Positions 10,984 to 22,404 of a DNA stretch of 64,000 nucleotides are shown here, piece after piece. The translations under genes and the position numbers were made by a program. Each line of letters opens with the position of its first letter. Positions within the stretch are counted from its first letter, which is position 1. The DNA comes from Adiantum capillus-veneris (Eukaryota; Streptophyta; Polypodiopsida; Polypodiales; Pteridaceae), in the NCBI GenBank assembly GCA_014529385.2, contig CM043945.1, positions 143,784,741 to 143,848,740 on the forward strand, given 5' to 3'. The notes under the pieces are model-generated. The model made no database searches and was not told the origin of the DNA. It worked only from the letters and a program-made list of their open reading frames with translations.

Positions 10984-11048
<65 letters not shown>
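10620..11048. repeat. CT microsatellite and minisatellite array
   Basis: Mostly (CT)n with interruptions, including a recurring longer unit of the form CTCTCCCTCTCTATCTACTCTCTCTTTCC. A GT run lies at about 10888-10910. Any long reading frame here encodes only Leu/Ser strings. Confidence 0.9.
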
Positions 11049-11051
<3 letters not shown>

Positions 11052-11478
11052 TTTCGGAACGAGGTAACCGAACCCATTCCTACATCCTTGAGCCCATCCC
11101 GTTGAGTGCGATCCGCACCATTGCCTCCATTCGTCTTAGCTCCCATTCTCTACGCTGCGAGACAGGACGTTGGGGCACTGGCGAGGAGTGTCATCGACTT
11201 TGCACCTTATGCCCTCGTCAAGTGCGAGAGAGTGAGTACCACACACTACTTGAGTGCTCAGCTTTTGACCACATTAGGTCCTCTTTTCCCCATATATTCA
11301 GCCATGATCTCTCCCTACATACCTTCCTCTCCCAACCACGATGTGGACTCTCTATTGCAATGCTCATTTCAGCCATTTTTGAGCATCGAGAGTCACTTAT
11401 GAAATCCACTCACACCACGTGACATGTTCATTTGGTCCCATAGGTCATATTTGACCTCCCAAGACGATAATAGAACTA
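11049..11478 (+). mobile_element. LINE copy A, 3' end only
   Basis: Matches the last 430 bp of LINE copy C (reverse complement of about 47165-47615). It encodes the end of ORF2, including a CX2C...H...C zinc-binding pattern (LCTLCPRQ, then YHTLLEC). It is 5' truncated exactly where the LINE has a natural TCTCTTCTTCTC stretch, so the CT tract runs into it without a visible seam. It ends ACTATCTATCTCT and continues into CT repeats. Confidence 0.8.
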
Positions 11479-11492
11479 TCTATCTCTATTAG

Positions 11493-11536
<44 letters not shown>

Positions 11537-11588
11537 CTTCTCTATCTCTCCCTCTCTATCTACTCTCTCTTTCCTTCTCCCTCCCTCC

Positions 11589-11650
<62 letters not shown>

Positions 11651-11783
11651 ATTAGACAATCTCTCTCTCTTTTTTTCTCTCTCCCCCTCTCTCTCTATTC
11701 CTATCTCTCTTGCTCTTTCTCTCTCTTTCTATTTCTCTCCCTCTTTATCTATCTCTCTCTTTCTCTATTTCTCTCCCTCTCTA

Positions 11784-11834
<51 letters not shown>

Positions 11835-11952
11835 TTCTCTCCCTCTCTATCTACTCTCTCTTTCCTTCTCCCTCTCTCTCTCTCTCTCTATCTACTCTCT
11901 CTTTCTTTTTCCCTCTCTCCCTTCTATTTCTCTCCTTCTCTCTATATTTCTA
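11479..11952. repeat. CT array between LINE copies A and B
   Basis: (CT)n with the same longer interrupted unit repeated several times. Confidence 0.9.
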
Positions 11953-12707
11953 TGTCTTGGGCATGCAAAGGGTTGTGGAGTACATGCTTAAGACACAACA
12001 TAGCCCTTTGTATTGACTTCCTAGAATCGCATATGAAGCAAGTCAAAAGGTCCAAAAGACATGCAAGAGCAATATACTAAGTTCGGGGCGGATGCTTGAC
12101 ATCAAGAAATGGTTTGGAAGATGGGATGCATGTCACTTGGTCAAGGATGCATCCATGGACTCCCAAGTCGATGAGGCCTTCTTACAACGCGAATGTATCA
12201 CGGCTTGGGAGAAATCCGGAGGTTCTTGCTTCAGCCATTACACCACACACATTGTCCCAAACTACAAATCTCTCTTCTTCTCCGAGCGCAGTAAACGAAC
12301 CCATCCCTACATCCTTGAGCCCATCCCATTGAGTGCGATCCGCACCATTGCCTCCATTCATCTTAGCTCGCATTCTCTATGCTACGAGACAGGACGTTGG
12401 GCACTAGTGAGGAGTCTTATCAACTTTGCACCTTATGCCCTTGTCAAGGCGAGAGAGTGAGTACCACACACTACTTGAGTGCTCAGCTTTTGAACACATT
12501 AGGTCCTCTTTTCCCCATATATTCTGCCATGGGCTCTCCCTACATACCTTCCTCTCCCAACCATGATGTGGACTCTCTATTGCGACGCTCATTTCAACCA
12601 TTTTTGAGCATTGAGAGTCACTTATGACCTCCATTTACACCATGTGACATGTTCATTTGATCCCATAGGTCATATTTGACCTCCAATGACAATAATAGAA
12701 CTATCTA

Positions 12708-12708
<1 letters not shown>
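11953..12708 (+). mobile_element. LINE copy B, 3' 756 bp
   Basis: Starts at GTCTTGGGCATGC, matching copy C near 47925 in reverse, and runs to the same 3' end (CATGTTCATTTG.TCCCATAG, then ACTATCTATCTCT). The reading frame is broken, for example in the zinc-binding segment near 12430-12480. CT repeats flank both sides. Confidence 0.8.
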
Positions 12709-12758
<50 letters not shown>

Positions 12759-12804
12759 ATTTCTCTCCCTCTCTAACTACTCTCTCTTTCCTTCTCCCTC
12801 TCTC

Positions 12805-12853
<49 letters not shown>

Positions 12854-12927
12854 ATTCCTATCTTTCTTTCTCCCTCTCTCTCTCTCTCTTTCTATATCTC
12901 TCCCTCTCTATCTACTCTCTCTTTTCT

Positions 12928-12984
<57 letters not shown>

Positions 12985-13024
12985 ACTTCTCTCCCTCTCT
13001 ATCTACTCTCTCTTTCCTTCTCCC

Positions 13025-13119
<95 letters not shown>
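12709..13119. repeat. CT array after LINE copy B
   Basis: (CT)n with the longer unit repeated about four times and a C tract near 13023-13035. Confidence 0.9.
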
Positions 13120-13640
13120 GTTTTTTGACCTAGTAGACATCAGTTCAGTCTTTTGATCATAACTTCTTCATTTAAACTCCGATTTAGGTGATCTATAGCC
13201 TCAATCAAAGAGAATGAAGCCCTCTACGTATTGATGTAAAGACATGATTTTTTTGAGCAATGGAAGGCTTTGCTGTAACACATTTTAGAACTGAAAAAAC
13301 TGTCAAAACTTTGTGTTTTTATTGTCTACTTGAAGGCAATGTCGGACAAAACTCGCAAGGGTGAAAAATCCACACTTGCCATGGAGAATGATGCAAAATC
13401 TCCAAGTAATTTGGATGCTAATCCAACCACATCGTCTACAACAATGAAAGCTATAACTTCAATAAGCCCTCCCCTTTGATTGGAACCCCCCATGAAAACC
13501 TTGCCCATCAACCTTTTTAAAAAGCCTAAAACCTTGCCTCCTTTGGGCCACCCCTGCTCTACTTCCCCCTCTTACAATCCTCCCATTTTAAACACTCCAC
13601 AGAACTCCTTCCCATCTTCATCCTCATCCAACATCGTGCC
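13120..13640 (+). pseudogene. Unidentified coding fragment cut by copia C1
   Basis: From an ATG at 13339 the frame reads MSDKTRKGEKSTLAMENDAK and continues for 47 codons to a TGA. Past the stop the same frame stays open, Pro/Ser-rich, up to the copia LTR at 13641. The composition resembles the N-terminal part of a LINE or gag ORF, but there is no diagnostic motif. 13120-13338 shows nothing. Confidence 0.25.
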
Positions 13641-13724
13641 TGTTAGGAAATAAGACGTAGCTAAATAGATAATTGAGTAGATTACTTAATGGAGAGAGAC
13701 AGATTTATATACACGAGATTATAG

Positions 13725-13769
<45 letters not shown>

Positions 13770-14405
13770 CACGATATACGTGGTTCACCCAATGTGGGCT
13801 ACGTCCACGGGAAAGCAGCCACTCAATGGCTTTAGTACTTCAAAACAAGAAGTAGTTTACAAAGGGATTATATCCTTAATGGAGCTCCCGCCTTGCTTCA
13901 CTCTCACCACCTCACACTCACCTTGTTGCATCAACTTCACACTATGAAATGTGTGTAGAAATGGCCTCCTTTTATAGGCCAAAAGGGCTGCCCTCTCTTA
14001 TGAGAGACAGCCATGTGTAGCCGCCCTTGTGCGAATAAGTCCAAATCGGACCCTCCAATCCGCCCATGTGTGGCCGCCCTTGAGAAGACAAGTCCGCTTT
14101 TGAATTCGGCCACCTGCCATTGACTTCCGACCACCGGCCATCGGCCATTGACTTCCGACCACCGGCCATCGGCCATTGACTACCAGCCACCGGCCAACCG
14201 ACCGGTTGTTTTCCGACCACTTTCCGGCCGCTGGCCGGCCATAATATTCCTTTAAAGTTGCCCCTGATTCTTGTCCGTGAAAATTTTGGTTTCCGGTGAG
14301 TGATTTTCCTTCACGCACGATGGCTTCTCCTCATAATGGGGGCCTTACAAATGTGCGCTTTTACCACAGAAAATTACAAGGGTAAATCAGGCTCCATACT
14401 TAACA
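13641..14405 (-). repeat. C1 3' LTR
   Basis: Plus strand TGTTAGGAAA to CTTAACA, 765 bp. It lacks the GC-rich hairpin block found in the C2 LTR at 27791-27820. It includes a GA microsatellite near 13732-13764 and GGCC-rich repeats near 14105-14240. Confidence 0.9.
13969..13976 (-). promoter_or_regulatory. TATA box, C1 LTR
   Basis: Minus strand TATAAAAG in the context GGCCTATAAAAGGAGGCC, conserved in both C2 LTRs. Confidence 0.6.
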
Positions 14406-14418
14406 ATCTCCCACTTGG
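14406..14418 (-). other. Polypurine tract, C1
   Basis: Minus strand AAGTGGGAGAT directly before TGTTAAG, the classical plant copia arrangement. Confidence 0.75.
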
Positions 14419-14465
14419 AGACTGATCTCCAAACCAAACCTGTGACTGCTTTCCATTCTAGCTTC

Positions 14466-15311
14466 TTATCCTTGAATGCCGATTGAAGATGAGCAAAAGC
14501 TCAACTTCTCCTTGTTGACCACCTTTGTAAACATGTCTGCATGATTTTCACTTGTATGCACCTTTCCTAGCTTTAGCTGTCCCTCTTCCAAAAGAGTGCG
14601 TATGAAGTGATATCTCACCTCAATGTGCTTTGTCCTTGAATGAAAGGCTGAGTTCTTCGCAAGATGGATAGCACTTTGGCTATCACTGTACAAGACACAA
14701 TTGTCTTGTTTGAATCCAAGCTCTTCTAAGAATCTATGAAGCCACATAATTTCTTTGCTTGCCTCCGTCCTTGCTACATACTCTGCTTCCGTGGTAGAAA
14801 GTGAAACCACTTTCTGCAGCTTTGAAGCCCAGATTACTGTTGTGCCTCCAACCGTGAACACATAGCCAGTAGTGCTCCTTCGAGTATCTTTGTCACCTGC
14901 CATATCTGCATCAGCATACCCTTCTAGAAAAATATCAGTTCCTCCAAAATACAAAGCATTTGTTGTTATCCCTTTTAGATACATAAGTATCCACTTCACA
15001 GCTTGCCAATGCTCTTTACCTGGGTTGTCCATGAACCTACTCACAACTCCCACAGCATGTGTAATGTCTGGCCTTGTCCAGACCATAGCATACATTAGAG
15101 AACCTACTGCTGCAGCATATGGAACTTTAGACATATAGGCTATCTCCTCTTGTGTCTTTGGACACATATCCTTCGTTAGTTTAAAATGACCAGCCAAAGG
15201 TGTAGAAACTGGTTTTGCATTTTGCATTGCAAACCTTTGTAGTATCTTCTTGATGTAATCTTCTTGAGATAGCTTTATTGTCTTCTTCGTCCTGTCCCTT
15301 GATATTTTCAT
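14466..15311 (-). pseudogene. Copia C1 RT end and RNase H
   Basis: A single open frame on the minus strand gives the end of RT (SQEDYIKKIL, VGSLMYAMVWTRPDI, VSRFMDNPG) and the whole copia RNase [57 protein letters not shown] and ADMFTKVV. The RNase H catalytic residues are present. The frame continues past 15311 into X by chance, so the upstream part of the apparent 348-codon frame is not copia. The gene is 5' truncated and lacks gag, protease, integrase and the RT YVDD motif. Confidence 0.85.
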
Positions 15312-17293
15312 CTTCAAAGTGTGGAAGCTCAGTGAAGGAGGATTGCATCCTAGAAAGATCAATGGACGATGAAGATTACATACTGAAACCCTTTCCAGAG
15401 CAATTATTTGAGCCATTTGGATGGACTCATATATTGGCAAACTTGGATGTGTGTGTAAATGAGCTAACTCCAACCAAGTTTTGTGATGAAGAAGGCTACG
15501 ACCTAGTTTCATGTTTTATGTTGAAAGTGTTGAGAAATGCTAATGAGATTTGTGAGAATGAAAATAGAGGGACAAATAGCTATGTCATGGAGGATGCTGC
15601 ACAAACACAAACTAGGAGAGCAATACAACCATGTGGAGATGTCATCATTGACATACTTGAAGAGTCAACAACATCTACTCCAAAGAAACTAACTTCAAAT
15701 GATGCAGAGTTGAAAGTACAGGAAGAATCAGATGTACAAAGCTCCACATCGACAGATGTTCTACAAACTCAAGATCAAAGGAATAATGAGGAAGAAGCCA
15801 AAGATGAAAAATATCCCACATTGATCAAATTCAATTTATGCGGACAAACAGGGCTCAAGGTTAAATGTTCGACCGCAATTGATCCTTATGCTACTAAGAA
15901 TATAATGTCATATGGCACTTGCATAATGATGGGAAAGTCGACAATTAAAGAAGTGGAGGAAAGAGTATACACCAGTGCCAAAACACCAATCCCAAGTTTT
16001 GGCATAGCAGAGGCAATACTCAAGTTGAGTCATGGGGAGTTCAAAGACAACTTCAACATAGTTGACTCACATCACATCAAAGAAAGTCTAGTCCTAACAA
16101 AGAGTTGGAATAATATCTTCTTCGGGCAACAACAAAAAACATCAACAACAACAACAAAGACGGTCCAAGAGACATCAACAAAAAAGACACAACCATCTGC
16201 AGCAGAAAAAGCTAAGGCCAAACTAAACATTGAAGAAGATCATCCTCGCAATTCAGTTTTACCTTGGACAAGCCCACATCAAAGCTCAAGCAAAGCCTCT
16301 ACGTCAAGAACAAAAGCTTCAACAATGCAATGGATCCCTAAACAAAAGATTTTGCAACCTAAATCTCCATCGCAACAAAGTCTCCAAAAGAAGCAAAGAA
16401 ATGTCAAGCAGGTGTTGGTATCCAAGGAACACATTAAAGTCAAAGATCCAATTTGGATACACTCTCAAGAACAATCTCAACAACAAAAGGCGATAGGGTG
16501 GGTGGCCTCAAATGATGTTTGGGCCAAAAAGCCCAAGGTAACGGCATGGAACTTCTCACCCTTACAAAGAAACCCCACAAAGAACAAGCCGAGCATTCAA
16601 CGCAACATAACCAACTCAACTAGGAGAAAGAAGAAGCAAAAGAAAAGAGCTTCAAAGAAGCAAACAATACAACAAATATGGGTACCAAAGTCAGAGATTT
16701 ATCAATCTACCCAACAAGGCCAAATGAAGACAAAGAATAGAATGGTTCCCGTCAAGCTACTTGAAGCACAAGGATTCTATGAAGATAACACCCAAATATG
16801 GTTATCCAAAGTAGTTGCTCAACCTAGAGCCACTAAGACCAACCAAGTAGCAAAGGACCCCACACAAAGACAATCAACAACAACAAAGAGCCAATGGAGA
16901 CTAAGCACAACCAAGGGAGAAACAACCTCAAAATGGATCCCTCGTCTTCTACTACAAAAGCAAGGCTTTTACAATGGTAATAGCCAAGTATGGATACAAA
17001 AGCCTAGTGTCCATCAAGTCAAGGGAGCAACTCATGAAGAAAGAACAAAGTGGGTCCCAAAACCACTGTTAAAAACTCAGGCTCCTCACAAAGAAGAAAA
17101 AGTAAAGGTACAACAATGCGGCCTCCTTACGGAACATCCCATGCAACAAAAGAAGCTAGAGGAGTCAAAGTATGCCAACTTACTTGAAAAGATGGTGACA
17201 TCCAAAGACCAAAGCAATGATAGAGGCCTTAATCTCAAGAACTTATGGCATTGGGTTTCAGGCCATGAACAGGTAAGTCCAAGTTGCCATTAA
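15312..17293 (+). pseudogene. X: protease-like domain plus W-x-P-K repeat protein
   Basis: A long open frame. Its start (DCILERS, PFPEQLFEPFGW, LANLDVCVNE, TKFCDEEGYD) matches the region between protease and RT of Y at 59792-59472 (PFPKEVFESFGW, LATLDVCVNE). A Glu/Ser/Thr-rich linker follows, then a retropepsin-like domain near 15820-16120 in which the DTGA-type active site is replaced by DPYA at 15881-15892. The remainder is Gln/Lys/Ser-rich with several W(I/V)P(K/R) motifs and the repeat LL..QGFY..N.Q(I/V)W. RT and integrase are missing, so X looks like an internal deletion that joined the pre-RT region to the post-integrase region seen in Y at 22385-23150. The frame's apparent start at 15278 lies inside copia C1, so the true 5' end is lost. 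Confidence 0.6.
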
Positions 17294-18413
17294 CAATACA
17301 TGGCATAAAAGTCAAGAGTCGGGCAGCTAAGCCACTAAATGAGCAAGGCATTAGTCCCAAAGCTTCAAGTAATATTCTCTTTGGTCTAAGAGTCTTAGCT
17401 ATTCTAGGTACTGCTCAAGGTGGAGGAGTTGAGCATATTTATGTTGTGTCGCTCATGCTAGTATATGTGAGTATAAGAGTCCAAGTCTATGTATTTTAAG
17501 TTTGGAAAGTGAAGAAGAGAGTCCAAAAGACACTCACGGACTATGCATAGTGAGTAATGAGTGGAGAAGCTTCAACATAAAAAACCATTCTTGGAAATGT
17601 GGAAGCTATTGAGATGTCCTTGGATATCACATGTGCTACATTTGTTCCTTGAAGCACCCAACAACTCATTTTTCACACCGCATGATTTTCTTGAAAGAAC
17701 TCTTGTGTGCATATAGAGTGTCCCATAATTGGCACTTGCATTACGCACTCTTACTTTATTTCTCCCAAGCACTCACCTTGCATGAACAGGTACTCAACTT
17801 CCAAGTGTTCAACCCCAATAAGAACGTATACCAAAGGCATTTTTTTCCACTGGGTTTTTCCCTTTGGTCATTCAGGTTCTAGACCCTAATTTAGAAACAC
17901 CCATCACTATTCTACTGTATATATTCCTTCCATCAAATGAAACCAATAAGAAATTTGTTACACGATCTTCAAAGAGATAAAGTGGGGCCACATTGTTCTC
18001 AACTACGCTTCGACAAGAGCAGCTCTTATCTTCAAAGATACCAACAAATCTCTATTGACAAAGTGGCAAAGAAAATCAAATTGGAGATGCCAGTGCACAC
18101 ATGTCAAAGTCTCAAACATTTTGAGATAAGCTCCAATAAAAATTCAACTGCACCAGGAGGCAAAGTATCCAAAGAAGCAAGTATCATCAACTAGCTGCAC
18201 AAATGGAACAGTAAAGCAGGATGTGCAACAACATGCACAAATGCCTCGTCCACAACATCCAAATCACAAAGAACACATGTTCATCAATCAAAGGCAAATG
18301 GGCACCCCATTTGAACAAGCAAAACATGCCAGATATAACTCAATCAAGGAAGGGGGGAGTCTCATCAACAAGAAGACCAGACTACAAATGGTCGTGTCAA
18401 GGGATGACACGAG
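17294..18413 (+). other. X 3' region, no gene
   Basis: Only short frames. A first polypurine-like AAGGAAGGGGGGAG lies at about 18346-18359, 68 bp before the one next to the LTR. Confidence 0.5.
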
Positions 18414-18428
18414 CTAGGAAGGGGGGAG
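18414..18428 (+). other. Polypurine tract, X
   Basis: CTAGGAAGGGGGGAG directly before TGTTTGGAGG. Confidence 0.75.
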
Positions 18429-19363
18429 TGTTTGGAGGTGATAACAACATACAAGTGCCCACCTAGCCAAGGCGCTCATTGGGTCAGCCGGCCAAAGTTT
18501 TGATGTGGTCACATTATTTTTCCGATGTTTAATACATCAAACCCTATAAAATCCTAATGACAATCGTTTATGTCTAAGTCAAAGATGTATTTTTTCCAAT
18601 GATGTATGTAAAGGTCCATGAGAAGTTGGCCGCCGGCCACTTTAGAAAGCCCTAGGTATATAATATACTAAGCTTAGTGGGAAAGGGAGATTTTTTTGAA
18701 GATAAGTGACTATTGCTGTACGCACAGAGAGCGACCTCTTGGCTCCAACTTGTAATCATCGCTATTGTGGCTACGGTAATCCAAATTCAGTTTTTTTTAT
18801 TGCATTGTGTTCTTCTTACTCTACTCTTTCATTCTTCAAGTGTAAGCATTCAAGATTCGGTGTAGGTATCAAACGCAACCGTTGTGGCCTTAAATCACTG
18901 TTTTGAGTGTTTATATGCGTATTTTATGTTGTTTGGACCCTTGGAGAGGCTTTAGGGACCCAAAAACGACCCTTTAGGATCATCCATTTACTGTTTTTGC
19001 ATACTTTGGGATGAACGATCGAGATCCGTGTACCCATCCAGAATGCTGTGGTGACAGTGATAGGATATGCTCTTGATAGTCCCCTGTAGCTTCCCTTCAA
19101 GTTTCGTGCGAATCCGATATGATTTGCATGGTAAACAGGCATGATGACTATATAGCTGTGTAGAAGGACATAGGCAGATTACTTGGCTTTAGTGCGTTTG
19201 ATTTGCTTATAGAGTTAGTAGTTGCATCTCTTTGAGTTCACTTCATTAGGATTGACACCCTAGTGAGTTTCCATGCCTCATCCGAGTCGCTTCCCTGGTA
19301 TTGATATTTATGTTGATGCCTGAAGGCTATGCTATGGACGTCCGTCGCGGCGACCCGCAAACA
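18429..19363 (+). repeat. X 3' LTR
   Basis: TGTTTGGAGG to GCAAACA, 935 bp. It matches the reverse complement of 57744-58687 along its whole length with scattered substitutions, including the start (TTATCACCTCC in reverse) and the GTCGCGGCGACCCGCAAACA end. Confidence 0.9.
18657..18665 (+). promoter_or_regulatory. TATA box, X LTR
   Basis: TATATAATA after CCCTAGG, kept in the partner LTR on the minus strand near 58450. Confidence 0.5.
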
Positions 19364-19368
19364 CCAAA
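19364..19368. repeat. Target duplication CCAAA (X into Y, 3' side)
   Basis: CCAAA follows the X 3' LTR directly. The same 5 bp on the minus strand (58688-58692) precedes the X 5' LTR. Confidence 0.85.
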
Positions 19369-22300
19369 CCATGCAGACAACACCCTTACACGTACAATGA
19401 AGCTTTTGCAAAGAAAATTAAGGAGGAAATAGACAAATTGAATGACGTTGAGTTTATCTACGAGATTGAGCACACCGAGTGGGTGTTCTCGATTGTGGTG
19501 GTACCCAAAAATAATGACAAATTACGTGTTTGTGTAAACCTCAAACAAGTAAACCCACTGTCAATAACCAATCATGTTATTGAGAGGGTAACAGGGAAAG
19601 AGGCCTATAATTTATTGGATGGGTTCTCAGGCTACAACCAGTTGATGATTAGAGCAGAAGATCAACATAAGAAAACTTTTGCGATAGAATGGGGTATGTT
19701 TGCATACAGGGTAATGCCTTTAGGCTTGACCAATGCCCCGGCCACATTTCAAAGACTAATGACCCAGGCATCCAAAGAATATGCCAGACAATTTTGGAGA
19801 TCTACATGGATGATCTTTGTGTTTATTCCCATCGATAAAGTAACCACATCACTCATCTGGGGAAAAATCTTTGAAAAATGCAGAACGTATCGTATTTGCT
19901 TAAACCCGGATAAATGCATCTTCATGGTAAGACAGGGTAGAATTTTGAACCACATTGTCTCCAAAAATGGAATTTCAACAAATCAAGAAAAGGTGCAGAC
20001 AATTGTTGCACTACCGAGACCAACGAAGATAAAAGAAGTGCAAGCATTTATGGGGCATTGCGGATACTATAGGCGTTTCATATATATGTATGTTGTAATA
20101 GCTAAGCCATTGTACGTCCTCATAACTAAGTTCGAATGGACTGAGGAATGTGAGCAGGCTTTCCAAAAATTGAAGCAATATTTAATTTTAGCTCCAATTT
20201 TGCAAGCCCTTGACTGGAGCAAAATCTTTCATGTCCATGTGGATGCATCAGTCTATGCCATCAGGTGCATATTAGCCCAGCTATGAGAGAAGAAAATAGA
20301 TTTTCCCATTTGCTACTCTAGTCGACAACTAAACAACGCGGAGAAAAATTATACCACTACGGAAAGAGAAGGTCTGGGAATGATCTATGCTGTCAAGAAA
20401 TTTAGACACTACCTTCTAGCAAACAAGTTTGTCTTCTTCGTGGATCATCAAGCACTGTTGTATCTAGTAAACAAACCAGCTTGCAACACTGGAAGAATTG
20501 TTCGCTGGTTTAAATTGTTTCTTGAGCTTGACTTCACGATGGTCGTAAAAAAGGGGACCACACACCAAAGAGTAGATCATCTTTCACGACTATTTCATGG
20601 GGAAGCACCTGAGGGTGTTGAAGATGACTTCCTGATTCATATCTGTCTAACATAGAAATGGTGCCGAGATGGAGCAAAGAGGTCATTCCTCTACTCACAA
20701 TCGGCTCAGTGCAGGTAGAAAGACAACCATCAATCATCTATCAAACACGAAATCTCCAACTTTTAGCAGTACGGCTGTACAAACACGGTAAGGATGGGAT
20801 ACTTAGATTATGTGTACAGTCCGAAGATACTGCCTACTACGTCAAACAAGCCCGTATACAAAATACGGGATTTCACACTGGTGAAACATAGACAGGCCAA
20901 CAGTTACAAAGACTGGGCGTCTACTGGCCAAACATGGAATACAGTGTCCATAAATATGTAAAATCCTATGATAGTTGTATAATGCAACCCCCAGTGGAAC
21001 ATGCCACCATGTTTCGTGTAATACAAGCACCTAAATGGAGTGCTCCCATAGTTGAGTACTTAAAAAACAAAACCATTCCAGCAGAATGGGACAAAGCAAG
21101 AATGAAAACTGTCGAAGAAGAGGCCAAACACTAACTGCTCATTGCCAACCAACTGTATAGGCGAGGAAAGGACAAACAATTATGGGTGTGTGCTACAGAA
21201 AGAAAATATTGCATCATCCTAGATCAAGTACACTCATGACAACCAGGGGGACACTTCTCTACTGATAAAACGGCAAAGCTCGTGCTACACTCAGGCATAT
21301 GGTGGCCAACCCTGTTCATGGATGTAGCGACATATATCAAACTATGTGATGAATGTTAACGCAGAAAACCACCCCAAAGGAGAGATGAAATCCCACTGAG
21401 GCCAATGATGGGTGTACGTGCTTTTACCAAATGGGGCATTGACTTCATTGGTCCCATCATATCTCTAGGATATAAGACTTACGCACAATACATCATCGTA
21501 GCAAACAACAGACTACATGACGAAATGGGCGGAAGCAAAAGAAACCCCAAAAAATGCTGCAAGGAAACAGCTCAGTTCCTTTTCGAAAACGTCTTTATGC
21601 AATATGGACTGCCAATCAAAATAGTGAGCGATAGGGGAACACACTTTGTGAACGATGTCATTGAGAGCCTCCTTGATGAATTCATGGTGGTCCATTACAA
21701 GTCAGCACCCTATCATTTGCAAGCCAATGGATAGGCAGAGAGTACCAACAAAATCCTATGCACGATGCTCACCAAGATAGTCAGGGACTCAAGAAATGAT
21801 TGGGACCAAAAGCTACACACAGCCTTATGGGCTTACCGTGTAGCTTTTAAAACTTCCATTGGAATGACTCCCTTTAACCCGGTATTCGGGATTAATACAA
21901 TAGTACCATTGGAATTCCTAATCAAATCCCTCAGAGTGGCAACACAATTAGGATGGACATGCCATGAGCTGTTGGAGAGACTAGACACCCTAGAACAATT
22001 AGATGAAACTAGACTTAAAGCGATAGCTGGGATATATGCTCAGAAAAAACAAATGAAATATTTCCATGATCAACACGTAATTGGAAAGGAGGTCCAAAAA
22101 GGGGATTACGTTCTCATGTATACCCTAAAACAACACTCCAAAAAACTCAAAAAGCGAGGGATGGGGCCTTTTGTAATTCGTGATATATTGCAAAGTGGCG
22201 CCATCAAACTTGCAACATTCACAGGAGAGGAGATGCCTAATTGGACGAGTGGTTACAGGTTAAAGAAATATCTTCTTCCGATGACACCAGAAGAACTTGC

Positions 22301-22404
22301 AACACTCCATGTAGCAGCTCAACGCAGACATCAAGCAGGGAATGCAGGGAACAAGCAAACTTCCAGAGGAAAGAACAATAGGACGTGGCTATTAAGAATG
22401 CTCT
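19364..22404 (+). pseudogene. Y pol: RT, RNase H and integrase (3' half of pol)
   Basis: Ty3/gypsy pol in standard order. RT at 19380-20286: YTYNEAF, WVFSIVVVPKN, LLDGFSGYNQ, MPLGLTNAPATFQ. The YMDD active site is at 19803-19814 but in a shifted frame, so frameshifts flank it. RNase H at 20287-20650: HVHVDAS, NYTTTEREGL, FVDHQALLYLVNKP. Integrase at 20880-22390: H..H..C..C remnants ending CDEC near 21340, GIDFIGP, IVSDRGTHF and, after a TAG at 21733, AESTNK; then a C-terminal KGDYVLMY domain with RGMGPFVI. Stops interrupt it at least at 20284, 20653, 20889, 21133, 21237, 21357 and 21733. The N-terminal part of this pol lies at 58693-60312 on the other strand. Confidence 0.85.

Larger units (their letters stand above)
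13641..15311 (-). mobile_element. Copia C1, 3' half
   Basis: 3' LTR, polypurine tract and RNase H/late RT of the same family as the nearly complete copia C2 (27182-32651). Sequence identity to C2 stops at 15311, where X begins abruptly. The 5' half, including the 5' LTR, is absent from the window. Confidence 0.88.

Noticed and set aside
10596-11105. Long Leu/Ser reading frame
   Set aside because: It is the translation of CT repeats; no domain, and all frames look alike.
12676-13156. Two overlapping frames of about 150 codons
   Set aside because: CT microsatellite translation only.
14466-15512. 348-codon frame read as one copia protein
   Set aside because: The part beyond 15311 is antisense X sequence; only 14466-15311 is copia.
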